Shown here: in pieces, positions 1-6,706 of the stretch | Layout: the number at the start of each line of letters is the position of its first letter | Numbering within the stretch: position 1 is the stretch's first letter | From: Bacteroidota bacterium | Lineage (GTDB): Bacteria; Bacteroidota; Bacteroidia; Bacteroidales; Prolixibacteraceae | NCBI GenBank assembly: GCA_023488865.1 | Contig: JAMDDG010000391.1 | Location: forward strand, 1-8,507 | Length of the DNA stretch: 8,507 nucleotides | Direction: 5' to 3' | Translations under genes and position numbers: made by a program | Notes under the pieces: model-generated | The model's database searches: none | What the model was told of the DNA's origin: nothing | What the model saw: the letters and a program-made list of their open reading frames with translations, nothing else

Positions 1-39
1 AATTGCATTTTTATCATTATACCAACGAAGGTAAGTAAT

Positions 40-57
40 AATACAATCATTTGTATT
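40..57. repeat. Short AT-rich inverted repeat upstream of the first gene
   Basis: The arms AATACAA (40-46) and TTGTATT (51-57) are perfect reverse complements around a 4-nt TCAT spacer. It sits about 85-100 bp upstream of the first gene. It could be an operator-like palindrome or the end of a terminator from a gene left of the window, but no clear T-tract follows and the DNA is very AT-rich, so chance is a real possibility. Confidence 0.25.
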
Positions 58-119
58 CGATTTTAACTTTATTTTGAACACTGCCGGCATTTTTATTTCT
101 TATCTTGAACAGATTACCT

Positions 120-127
120 TAACTTTG
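120..127 (+). promoter_or_regulatory. Candidate Bacteroidota -7 promoter element (TAACTTTG)
   Basis: TAACTTTG matches the Bacteroidota sigma-ABfr -7 consensus TAnnTTTG exactly. The expected -33 TTTG is poor: only TTCT lies about 19 bp upstream. If real, transcription would begin near 133, leaving a leader of under 10 nt before the ATG at 142 and ruling out the in-frame GTG at 127. The weak -33 and very short leader lower confidence. Confidence 0.35.
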
Positions 128-141
128 TGAAAAGACGCAAA

Positions 142-549
142 ATGGTCATTAGGGAACAAAATAGAATCAGAACTACCTATTACAACGAAGCGATCCGTTA
201 CATGGAGAATGCCCGGGAAACCCTTAAAAAGGCTGGCAAGGAAGATCGTTTCTATGTAGATGAGAAATATGTCAAAACCGCTTGTGGCATTGCCTACAAC
301 GGAGTTTTAAAAGCGCTCGACGGGTATTTGTTGTTGAAAGGAATTGAAAAGAAAAAAGGGAGAAAAGACATTGAATACTACCAGGATGCCATTGCAATAA
401 TTGACAGAAAGCTCCTCAATTACATCAACTCTGCTTATAAGGTCCTGCACCTGAATGGTTATTATGATGGAATAAGAGATGCAAGGGTCATTGCCGAAGG
501 GTTCAATCTGGCCTATTCAATTATTGAACGCATAAAACCTGCCGCTTAA
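142..549 (+). CDS. Small protein of unknown function, DUF5618-like
   Basis: This is a 135-residue soluble, charged, probably all-helical protein with no signal peptide or membrane segment. It resembles what I remember of the DUF5618 family, common in Bacteroidota, whose function I do not know. The shared-looking parts are the N-terminal YYNEAIRYMENARETLKKAG stretch, the central YVKTACGIAYNGVLKALDGYL helix, and the C-terminal LHLNGYYDGIRDARVIAEGF segment. The layout, with helices rich in Tyr, Lys and Glu, recalls HEPN-type or four-helix-bundle proteins, but no RxxxxH nuclease motif is visible. The frame also opens at a GTG at 127, giving five extra residues (MKRRK). I prefer the ATG at 142 because the GTG overlaps a candidate -7 element. 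The gene is followed 18 bp later by the convergent dehydrogenase, so it appears to be a single-gene unit. Confidence 0.75.
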   Translation: MVIREQNRIRTTYYNEAIRYMENARETLKKAGKEDRFYVDEKYVKTACGIAYNGVLKALDGYLLLKGIEKKKGRKDIEYYQDAIAIIDRKLLNYINSAYKVLHLNGYYDGIRDARVIAEGFNLAYSIIERIKPAA

Positions 550-567
550 TCTCATAATGTCCATGAA

Positions 568-1605
568 TTAATCAAAATCTACCATGGCCTTCATGACACC
601 ATCCTTGTATTCTGTGACCAGATCAAATGCCTCTTTGGTGAGAGAGAAAGGAAAGCGATGGGTTGCCATTTTACCAACGTCAATCTTCCCGGTTCTCATC
701 AGTTCAAGTGTTTCTTCCAAAGTATGATTCTGTCTCCTCACATTTTGAACACAAATCTCTTTGTGCCTCATTTTATCCACCGGAAAACTCCAACGGTCAA
801 ATTCAGGTATTCCGATTAGCATCAGTTTCCCTCCGGGCTTTAACAAATCCACGGCCTGATCGATCGCCTCCTGCTTGCCACAGCATTCGAAGACAACATC
901 GAGCGGCAAGGGTTCTTTTGCTTTTACCTCTGCAACTACATCTGCTTTATTGGGATTTCCGGTATAAATGGCGCCACATTCCACCGCAATTTGAAGACGT
1001 TCATCCACCAGATCTGTAACAAAAATATCAGAAGCACCTTTGGCGATTGCCGATAAAAGGACACTCATCCCGATAGGACCAAAACCCAAAATACCAACAG
1101 AGGTATTTTTAAGTGGAATGGATTGGTTCACAGCATACAACCCAATGGCAAGCGGCTCACTGATGGCTGCTTCGGTATAAGTCAGGTTGTCAGTAATCCG
1201 GAAACAGCTCTTTTCGGGCATCACGATGTATTCGGCCAGACAGCCATCTGCCTGGCCCGGGCAACCCAGAAAGCGTAACTTCCGGCAGGTATGCGGCCTA
1301 CCGGCTTTGCACTGGTCGCACTCCCCGCAAGGCATGGCCGGTTCGATGGCAATCCTGTCGCCGGATTTGACGCTTGTCACGGCAGGTCCAACCGCAACCA
1401 CTTCGCCAGCCCCTTCATGCCCTACCGGGAAAGGATATTGCACAACCTGCGAACCGATTTTCCCTTGGGTATAGTAATGGACATCCGACCCGCAGACGCC
1501 CACTACCTTCATTTTAATCAGTACATCGGTAGCTTCCTGGATAGCCGGCATCGGGAGTTCCAGCATCTCCATTTTCCGGATACCGGTCAAAACCATTGCT
1601 TGCAT
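568..1605 (-). CDS. Zinc-dependent sorbitol/xylitol dehydrogenase-like protein (medium-chain dehydrogenase)
   Basis: This is a 345-residue cytoplasmic medium-chain dehydrogenase, of the usual length for polyol dehydrogenases, that should interconvert a polyol (sorbitol, xylitol, L-iditol or similar) and a ketose. The GVCGSDVHYY segment at 36-45 is typical of the sorbitol/xylitol dehydrogenase branch. Likely catalytic zinc ligands are Cys38, His63, Glu64 and Glu150. Cys93, Cys96, Cys99 and Cys107 form the structural zinc lobe, which some sorbitol dehydrogenases lack. The nucleotide-binding loop GFGPIG is at 174-179, and Asp198 at the end of the second Rossmann strand suggests NAD+ over NADP+. 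The start at 1605 is backed by an AAGGA Shine-Dalgarno 5 nt upstream. The gene lies downstream of the galactose unit on the same strand, but a strong terminator separates them, so it is probably transcribed alone. The substrate cannot be read from sequence; a threonine-type or other sugar-alcohol dehydrogenase is possible. Confidence 0.88.
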   Translation of the reverse strand: MQAMVLTGIRKMEMLELPMPAIQEATDVLIKMKVVGVCGSDVHYYTQGKIGSQVVQYPFPVGHEGAGEVVAVGPAVTSVKSGDRIAIEPAMPCGECDQCKAGRPHTCRKLRFLGCPGQADGCLAEYIVMPEKSCFRITDNLTYTEAAISEPLAIGLYAVNQSIPLKNTSVGILGFGPIGMSVLLSAIAKGASDIFVTDLVDERLQIAVECGAIYTGNPNKADVVAEVKAKEPLPLDVVFECCGKQEAIDQAVDLLKPGGKLMLIGIPEFDRWSFPVDKMRHKEICVQNVRRQNHTLEETLELMRTGKIDVGKMATHRFPFSLTKEAFDLVTEYKDGVMKAMVDFD

Positions 1606-1610
1606 ACGTA

Positions 1611-1615
1611 TCCTT
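1611..1615 (-). promoter_or_regulatory. Shine-Dalgarno site for the dehydrogenase
   Basis: On the minus strand AAGGA stands 5 nt before the ATG at 1605. It is one of few clear Shine-Dalgarno sequences in the window; galK, the permease, thiS and thiC have none at proper spacing. It supports this start over internal methionines. Confidence 0.55.
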
Positions 1616-1832
1616 TTTTGATAGTGACTTTATTTATTGTTTCTCCAATTTTAGAAATTCCCTTAGATGAAGATGGTGAATTCCTTTGTAATTACTACTG
1701 CTATTGAAAGAGTCCATCGAAACGACATATTTAGGATAGTTATTTTCAATTTTCATAGGGTTCATAAAGTTTGGTATTTGAATATTTGCGTAAAGCTATG
1801 AAAAACTGTTTTACCAAGACCGATTTCAAGGT
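1616..1832. other. Intergenic spacer upstream of the dehydrogenase, no gene seen
   Basis: This AT-rich stretch has no plausible coding frame. It should hold the dehydrogenase promoter, but I find no good TAnnTTTG match on the minus strand; the nearest is TAAAATTG (1646-1653, one mismatch) without a -33 partner. No RNA gene or repeat was recognised. Confidence 0.5.
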
Positions 1833-1863
1833 AAAAAAAAGCCACCCGGATTGCCCGGATGGC
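1833..1863 (-). terminator. Rho-independent terminator of the galK-permease unit
   Basis: Read on the minus strand, GCCATCCGG and CCGGGTGGC pair over 9 bp (8 Watson-Crick pairs and one G-U) around a GCAAT loop (stem 1841-1863). Eight T residues follow directly (1833-1840). It begins 24 nt after the permease stop codon. On the + strand the G-U becomes a C-A mismatch and the T-tract is weak, so it acts mainly for minus-strand transcription. Confidence 0.92.
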
Positions 1864-1887
1864 CCATTTTATAGATTATATCGTCTG

Positions 1888-3114
1888 TTATCTGATTTTT
1901 GAACCCTTTTGGGCAAAGAAAACCAAATAAGCATAATACAAAAACATACAGCTAACGGCGATAACGACAGAACCGGTGATCGATTTGATCGCTCCCATCA
2001 GCGGCATTAAAATAGCGGCACCGATTACGGAAGTAGCGATTACGCCGGATGCGACTTTGGCATGGGGACCCAAATCTTCAAGTGCCAGATTGTAAATTAC
2101 CGGCCACATGATGGAATGGAACAGACCTGTTCCCAGGAATAGCCACATCGCAATAACAGGAGCCCCGGCGCCTAACACAAAGGAAGCAGCCAGCAACACA
2201 GCCCCGCCAAATGCGCATATGGTAAGGATCTGACGGGCTTTGTATTTTTGGAGGATGAATATTCCGATAATACGTCCGACCATCAAACCACCCCAATAAT
2301 ATTTCAGCATGTCAATCGGTGAAATATTATCCAATTTCAGATGGGCTGCATAATCAGGGAAGAAACTGGAAATTCCGATTTCAATACCCATGTAGAAAAA
2401 GATGGCCAAAGAACCCAGCCACACGTGTGTATATTTGAAGGCGCTTGATTTATAGCTCTTTGCTTCAACTTTCGTATTTCCTTCTTCTTCCTTAATTTCA
2501 GGCAATTTCAGGAAGAACATAATGGCAAGGATCACAAGGGTTACAACCCCGATCATCAGGAAAGGGCCTTTGACAATCTTCAGAATGTCTGAATTGGCCA
2601 TTTTGGATCCGGTCTCAATTTTTGGGGTTACCAACAAAACCGAGACGAAAATAGGCGCGATAACGGTAGCAACCGAGTTCAACGCATTGGTGAGTGTCAG
2701 ACGGCTTGCAGCAGTTTCAGGGCTGCCCATCGCATTTACATAAGGTCCGGCAACAACCTGGAGAATAACTACACCGATGGCGAACACCGAAACGGCGCTC
2801 AGAAAACCATAATAGCCCATTCCGACACCTGGGATAGAGAGAAAGAATCCCAAGGCAATCAGGGCAAGGCCCAACAAAACCCCGTTTTTATAGCCAATCC
2901 GCATCAGCATCAAACCAACCGGAATAGAAAGGACATAAGCGCCATAGAAAAAAGTGTTCGGAAGTTGCTTTTGCACATCATTCAGTCCGAAGGCATTTTT
3001 CAAAAAGTCGATGGTTGAGTTGTTCATGGTAGTGATGAACCCAAAAAGAAAAAAGAGGGAGGCCATCACAATCAGCGGAAACAAATACTTGTTGCTTGAT
3101 TCTGTTTTTGTCAT
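1888..3114 (-). CDS. FHS-family sugar:H+ symporter, probably galactose/glucose
   Basis: This is a 408-residue inner-membrane major facilitator of the fucose/glucose-galactose (FHS) family, close to the family's usual length of about 400-440. The first helix runs from about residue 10 to 30 and leads into FGFITTMNNS, the family's opening motif. Further hydrophobic helices follow, with a charged central loop at about 205-228 splitting two six-helix halves. The GPYVNAMGSPETAASRLTLTNALNS block at 123-147 is characteristic; Glu133 lies where the family's proton-coupling glutamate is expected, and a second buried acid is Glu245. The gene starts 26 bp after galK on the same strand with no promoter between, so the two are almost certainly cotranscribed, which favours galactose (or glucose/galactose) over fucose. 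No Shine-Dalgarno is visible. Substrate is inferred from the neighbour, not from binding-site residues. Confidence 0.88.
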   Translation of the reverse strand: MTKTESSNKYLFPLIVMASLFFLFGFITTMNNSTIDFLKNAFGLNDVQKQLPNTFFYGAYVLSIPVGLMLMRIGYKNGVLLGLALIALGFFLSIPGVGMGYYGFLSAVSVFAIGVVILQVVAGPYVNAMGSPETAASRLTLTNALNSVATVIAPIFVSVLLVTPKIETGSKMANSDILKIVKGPFLMIGVVTLVILAIMFFLKLPEIKEEEGNTKVEAKSYKSSAFKYTHVWLGSLAIFFYMGIEIGISSFFPDYAAHLKLDNISPIDMLKYYWGGLMVGRIIGIFILQKYKARQILTICAFGGAVLLAASFVLGAGAPVIAMWLFLGTGLFHSIMWPVIYNLALEDLGPHAKVASGVIATSVIGAAILMPLMGAIKSITGSVVIAVSCMFLYYAYLVFFAQKGSKIR

Positions 3115-3140
3115 TGTTAAAGGTTTATTTATCGTTTGAG

Positions 3141-4301
3141 TTAAAATAGTTTTTTGCCACCATCGCCAATTTCGGCAACATAGAATACCGGTTTCAGACC
3201 TGTTTTCTCCTGGTAATTTTTGCCAACCTGGCTAATGAACTTGTCTACTGCTTCATCTTTCACGAGGCTAACGGTACATCCGCCGAAACCGCCACCGGTC
3301 ATCCGGGTTCCGATCACGCCATCAATTTTACGGCCTTCTTCCACCATGGTATCCAGTTCAAATCCGGTTACTTCATAATCATCGCGCAGCGAATCGTGCG
3401 AGTCGTTCATCAATTGTCCAAATTTGACAAGGTTACCGGCTTTCAGTTCTTTAACGGCATCTTCCGTCCGTTTGATTTCACTCACCACGTGACGGGCCCG
3501 GTTGCGGACTGTTTTGTTTTCAATTTTATCTTCGACCTTCAGAAAATCTTCCCAAGATATCTCACCTAACGCGGATATTTGCTTGAATGGTTGAATGGCT
3601 TTAACGGCAGCCTGGCATTCGGCCACTCTTTCGTTGTATTTGCCGGAATCGAGCTTGTGCGGGCTGTTGGTGTTGCTGATTACAATTTTGATCCCTTCCA
3701 GTTTAACAGGCACCAACTCATAGGCGAGGGTATCACAGTTAAGGAAAATGGCGTGGTCTTTTTTGCCCATGGCAGAAGCAAACTGATCCATGATGCCACA
3801 GTTAACTAAGGCAAATTCGTGCTCTGCTTTTTGTCCCATTTTTGCCAGTTCAATCTTGTCGATGCCAAAACCAAACTGATCATTGATGACCACAGCGGTA
3901 CAAACTTCCAATGCAGCAGAGGAAGAGAGGCCGGCTCCGGTAGGAACATCACCATAGAAAAGCATATCGGCACCTCCACCGAAGGTCAAACCCTTTTTCA
4001 TAAACTGTGCAAAAACGCCGATTGGATAGTTTACCCACTCTTTACCTACAGGTTTGTTAAGATCTTCCAGTTTCACTTCAGCCTCAAAAGGCATATCCAT
4101 AGAGGCGAACCTCACTGTCTTGCGATTGGTTTTTCTTACCAGACAGTAAATTCCAAAACTCAGTGCGCACGGAAAAACGAAACCACCATTGTAATCGGTG
4201 TGTTCGCCAATAAGATTAACACGTCCGGGAGAGAAATAACCGCTGATTTCGCCTTCCCCAAATTTTTCAATAAACTTTGATTTAAGTTGTTCGATTGTCA
4301 T
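3141..4301 (-). CDS. galK: Galactokinase
   Basis: Galactokinase uses ATP to convert alpha-D-galactose into galactose-1-phosphate, the entry step of the Leloir pathway in the cytoplasm. The 386-residue length is normal. All three GHMP-kinase motifs are present. The galactokinase signature GRVNLIGEHTDYNGG is at 26-40, with Arg27 the likely catalytic arginine and Glu33, His34 and Asp36 in the sugar pocket. The phosphate-binding loop PTGAGLSSSAALE is at 120-132. The C-terminal TGGGFGG is at 335-341. CGIMDQF (168-174) supplies the presumed catalytic base Asp172. It is the first gene of a two-gene minus-strand unit with the sugar permease. Its ATG lies about 38 nt downstream of a TATATTTG promoter element and lacks a Shine-Dalgarno, as is common in Bacteroidota. 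The other Leloir genes (galT, galE, galM) are not in the window. Confidence 0.97.
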   Translation of the reverse strand: MTIEQLKSKFIEKFGEGEISGYFSPGRVNLIGEHTDYNGGFVFPCALSFGIYCLVRKTNRKTVRFASMDMPFEAEVKLEDLNKPVGKEWVNYPIGVFAQFMKKGLTFGGGADMLFYGDVPTGAGLSSSAALEVCTAVVINDQFGFGIDKIELAKMGQKAEHEFALVNCGIMDQFASAMGKKDHAIFLNCDTLAYELVPVKLEGIKIVISNTNSPHKLDSGKYNERVAECQAAVKAIQPFKQISALGEISWEDFLKVEDKIENKTVRNRARHVVSEIKRTEDAVKELKAGNLVKFGQLMNDSHDSLRDDYEVTGFELDTMVEEGRKIDGVIGTRMTGGGFGGCTVSLVKDEAVDKFISQVGKNYQEKTGLKPVFYVAEIGDGGKKLF

Positions 4302-4338
4302 ATTGCTATCAATTAAAGATTTTGTGGATTTTGAAAAG

Positions 4339-4346
4339 CAAATATA
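4339..4346 (-). promoter_or_regulatory. galK promoter -7 element (TATATTTG)
   Basis: On the minus strand TATATTTG matches TAnnTTTG exactly. About 20 bp upstream lies TCTG (near 4367-4370), one mismatch from the -33 TTTG. Transcription would start near 4333, giving galK a leader of about 30 nt. Position and both half-sites fit, but the -33 is imperfect. Confidence 0.6.
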
Positions 4347-4386
4347 ATCTAATTTGGGTGTAATGCCAGAAGATAAGTATTTTTCG

Positions 4387-4394
4387 TACCTTTG
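4387..4394 (+). promoter_or_regulatory. Thiamine operon promoter -7 element (TACCTTTG)
   Basis: TACCTTTG matches the Bacteroidota -7 consensus TAnnTTTG exactly. Initiation a few bases downstream, near 4400, would place the transcript's 5' end right at the first helix of the TPP aptamer, which is strong positional support. No good -33 TTTG is found at 19-21 bp upstream (around 4363-4366); a TTTG at 4353-4356 is too far. Confidence 0.6.
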
Positions 4395-4401
4395 AGTTAA
4401 A

Positions 4402-4474
4402 CTTTAGGGGTGCCGTTAAGGCTGAGATCACACCCTCAAAACCTGATGCAGATAATGCTGTCGAAGGAAAAAAG
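4402..4474 (+). promoter_or_regulatory. TPP riboswitch aptamer (THI element)
   Basis: This RNA element binds thiamine diphosphate and shuts down thiamine genes. The two conserved sensor segments are present: GGGGTGCC ... GGCTGAGA (4407-4427), which reads the pyrimidine, and ACCTGATGCAGATAATGCTG (4441-4460), which reads the diphosphate. P2 is GGGTG (4408-4412) with CACCC (4431-4435). P3 is very short, with CC and GG (4413-4414 and 4420-4421) around GTTAA. P4 pairs CCT (4442-4444) with AGG (4465-4467). P5 pairs GCAG (4448-4451) with CTGT (4458-4461), including one G-U. P1 is a weak A-T helix pairing TTT (4403-4405) with one of the following A runs. The optional P3a is absent. It lies between a -7 element and thiS. 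Confidence 0.97.
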
Positions 4475-4489
4475 AGCTTCTCCATCCAT

Positions 4490-4530
4490 AGGAATCATTC
4501 CTGAAGTTCAACAATAAAAATTCAGGAATG
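4490..4530 (+). promoter_or_regulatory. Riboswitch expression platform: hairpin that hides the thiS start codon
   Basis: CATTCCTGAA (4496-4505) and TTCAGGAATG (4521-4530) are perfect 10-bp complements around a 15-nt loop. The last three bases of the 3' arm are the thiS ATG. No U-tract follows, so this is not an intrinsic terminator; start-codon sequestration fits better. The 5' arm can instead pair with the segment before it: TAGGAA (4489-4494) with TTCCTG (4498-4503), loop TCA, one G-U. The two folds exclude each other. How TPP binding favours one is not visible. Confidence 0.7.
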
Positions 4531-4731
4531 GAAATAAAACTCAACCACCAGATTAAAATTTTCCCTGAACAATGCACTGTTCAGCAATTGCTCGACGAAG
4601 TAATCCCCGAAAAACAAAAAGGGATTGCCGTAGCCGTGAATTCATTCGTAATCCCGAAAACAAACTGGAACCTTCATTTTCTGAAAAACAAGGATGAAGT
4701 ACTGATCATCAAGGCAACTCAAGGTGGATAG
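4528..4731 (+). CDS. thiS: Sulfur carrier protein ThiS
   Basis: ThiS is the small ubiquitin-like sulfur carrier for thiazole formation. Its C-terminal glycine is adenylated by ThiF, converted to a thiocarboxylate, and used by thiazole synthase ThiG. The 67-residue length is typical, the strand-rich beta-grasp pattern is visible, and the protein ends in the required Gly-Gly (QGG, 65-67). The ATG at 4528 is in the 3' arm of the sequestering hairpin. An AGGA directly abuts the ATG and is too close to act as a normal Shine-Dalgarno; the AATAAAAA loop upstream may serve as an A-rich initiation signal. First gene of the thiamine operon, directly under the TPP riboswitch. Its partners thiF and thiG are not in the window. 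Confidence 0.95.
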   Translation: MEIKLNHQIKIFPEQCTVQQLLDEVIPEKQKGIAVAVNSFVIPKTNWNLHFLKNKDEVLIIKATQGG

Positions 4732-4869
4732 TGTCAAGGTAAAAGGATAAAGTAAAAAACGCTTTGTCGAAAGCTTTGGTCAAACTGAATAAATACTTCA
4801 ATCTCTGACACGGCACCAGGGCAAATCTACGGTTTTTAACAATTCATCTAAAAAGCATAAAACAATCTC
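4732..4869 (+). other. 138-nt non-coding gap between thiS and thiC
   Basis: All frames are interrupted and no gene is seen. GTGTCA (4731-4736, starting on the last base of the thiS stop) is the reverse complement of TGACAC (4806-4811), which could close a domain of about 80 nt. Inside lies GCTTT-gtcg-AAAGC (about 4770-4783). No U-tract or second TPP element is present. Meaning unknown. Confidence 0.35.
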
Positions 4870-6705
4870 ATGGATACCAAGCATTCACTGAACCAAAACG
4901 TAATCACAAGTGGTCCCTTCAGGGCTTCAAAAAAAATATATGTGCCCGGCCAACTTCATGATATAAAAGTGGCAATGCGCGAAATTTCTCTTTCTCCCAC
5001 AATACTTGCAAATGGTAAAACAGAGGAAAATGCGCCTTTCACGGTCTACGATACAAGCGGTCCGTTTACCGATCCGGATGTTGTTATCGATTTAAAAAAA
5101 GGATTGTCCCGCTTACGCGAAAAATGGATCGTGCAACGGGGGGATGTAGAACAACTCCCTGATTTTACATCTGAATATTGCCGTCAACGCCTCATCGATC
5201 CCCTGCTCGGAGAACTGCAGTTTCAACACAAACAAAAACCCTTAAAGGCTTTACCCGGAAGAAATGTATCGCAAATGTATTATGCCAAACAAGGCATCAT
5301 TACGCCCGAAATGGAATATGTTGCCATCCGCGAAAACCAGCGGATTGACATACCGGGACAACAACTCAGCCTGCAATTAACTCAACAGCATGAAGGATAT
5401 AGCTATGGGGCAAATATTCCCAAAGGATATATTACACCTGAATTTGTCCGTGATGAAATTGCGTCCGGACGGGCTATCCTTCCGGCCAATATCAACCATC
5501 CTGAAAGCGAGCCGATGATTATCGGCCGTAACTTTCTGGTCAAGATTAACACCAACATTGGTAACTCGGCGGTATCGTCGGGAATCGAGGAGGAAGTCGA
5601 AAAAGCCGTTTGGAGCTGCCGTTTGGGTGGCGATACCCTGATGGATTTGTCTACCGGAAAAAACATTCACGAAACCCGGGAATGGATTATCCGAAATTGC
5701 CCTGTTCCGGTGGGTACGGTACCGATTTATCAGGCTTTGGAAAAAGTTAACGGCAAAGCTGAGGATTTAACCTGGGAAATTTTCCGTGACACCTTAATTG
5801 AACAGGCCGAACAGGGAGTTGATTATTTCACGATCCATGCCGGAGTATTGCTGCGTTACATACCGTTAACGGCAAAACGGGTTACCGGAATTGTTTCCCG
5901 TGGCGGAAGCATTTTGGCCAAATGGTGCCTGGCACATCACCAGGAGAATTTTTTATATACCCACTTCGAAGACATTTGCGAAATTATGAAAGTTTATGAT
6001 GTTGCTTTTTCGCTGGGCGACGGATTGAGGCCGGGTTGTATCGCCGATGCAAACGATGCGGCGCAGTTCAGCGAACTCGAAACCCTGGGCGAACTGACCA
6101 GAATCGCATGGAAGCACAATGTGCAGACCATTATTGAAGGTCCCGGCCACGTGCCGATGCACCTGATAAAGGAAAACATGGACAAGCAACTCAAAGAATG
6201 TCACGAAGCTCCTTTTTACACCCTTGGCCCGTTGACAACTGATATTGCACCAGGATACGACCATATTACTTCAGCCATCGGGGCTGCGATGATCGGATGG
6301 TACGGTACCGCCATGCTTTGTTATGTTACCCCCAAGGAGCATTTGGGCTTACCCAATAAAAAAGATGTTAGGGACGGTGTCATCGCATACAAAATTGCCG
6401 CGCATACAGCCGATCTTGCCAAAGGTCATCCAGGGGCACAATACCGTGACAATGCCTTGAGCAAAGCCCGTTTTGAATTCCGTTGGGAAGACCAGTTTAA
6501 TTTATCGCTCGATCCGGATACGGCAAGGGAATTTCACGACGAAACCCTGCCTGTTGAAGGAGCAAAAGTGGCCCATTTCTGCTCCATGTGCGGTCCTAAT
6601 TTTTGTGCTATGAAAATTACACAGGAGGTCCGTGAATTTGCTGAACAAGGTATGAAAGAAAAATCAGAAGAGTTTAAATCGGTAGGAGCCGAAATCTACC
6701 TGTAA
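4870..6705 (+). CDS. thiC: Phosphomethylpyrimidine synthase ThiC
   Basis: ThiC is a radical SAM enzyme that rearranges aminoimidazole ribotide into HMP phosphate, the pyrimidine half of thiamine. The 611-residue length suits the bacterial long form. The N-terminal domain begins with SGPFRASKKIYVPGQ and MREI, as usual for the family. The core holds SRGGSILAKW (about 342-351), the GDGLRPGCIADANDAAQ stretch (about 386-402), and EGPGHVPMH ending at His431. His427 and His491 are spaced like the two zinc-binding histidines of plant ThiC. The C-terminal cluster motif is intact: Cys571, Cys574 and Cys579 in CX2CX4C. The ATG at 4870 has no Shine-Dalgarno. The next gene begins 1 bp after its stop codon. 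Regulated through the upstream riboswitch as part of the operon. Confidence 0.98.
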   Translation: MDTKHSLNQNVITSGPFRASKKIYVPGQLHDIKVAMREISLSPTILANGKTEENAPFTVYDTSGPFTDPDVVIDLKKGLSRLREKWIVQRGDVEQLPDFTSEYCRQRLIDPLLGELQFQHKQKPLKALPGRNVSQMYYAKQGIITPEMEYVAIRENQRIDIPGQQLSLQLTQQHEGYSYGANIPKGYITPEFVRDEIASGRAILPANINHPESEPMIIGRNFLVKINTNIGNSAVSSGIEEEVEKAVWSCRLGGDTLMDLSTGKNIHETREWIIRNCPVPVGTVPIYQALEKVNGKAEDLTWEIFRDTLIEQAEQGVDYFTIHAGVLLRYIPLTAKRVTGIVSRGGSILAKWCLAHHQENFLYTHFEDICEIMKVYDVAFSLGDGLRPGCIADANDAAQFSELETLGELTRIAWKHNVQTIIEGPGHVPMHLIKENMDKQLKECHEAPFYTLGPLTTDIAPGYDHITSAIGAAMIGWYGTAMLCYVTPKEHLGLPNKKDVRDGVIAYKIAAHTADLAKGHPGAQYRDNALSKARFEFRWEDQFNLSLDPDTAREFHDETLPVEGAKVAHFCSMCGPNFCAMKITQEVREFAEQGMKEKSEEFKSVGAEIYL

Positions 6706-6706
6706 G

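Noticed and set aside
1291..1707. 138-residue + strand frame running across the dehydrogenase start
   Set aside because: Antisense to the dehydrogenase N-terminus, with no recognisable domain and no start signal; a shadow frame.
1833..1863. Terminator hairpin as bidirectional
   Set aside because: On the + strand a C-A mismatch replaces the G-U pair and no strong T-run follows; there is also no + strand gene ending here.
3819..4280. 153-residue open frame on the + strand
   Set aside because: It lies wholly antisense to galK, whose motifs are complete. The translation shows no family signature and arises from codon bias of the real gene.
4524..4527. AGGA before thiS as a Shine-Dalgarno
   Set aside because: It touches the ATG with no spacer, so ribosome placement would be impossible in the normal geometry.
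4496..4530. thiS leader hairpin as a rho-independent terminator
   Set aside because: The stem is only moderately GC-rich and is followed by GAAATAAAAC instead of a T-tract, and its 3' arm contains the start codon.
5377..6264. Several minus-strand frames of 66-103 residues
   Set aside because: All are antisense to thiC, which has an uninterrupted, fully conserved reading frame.
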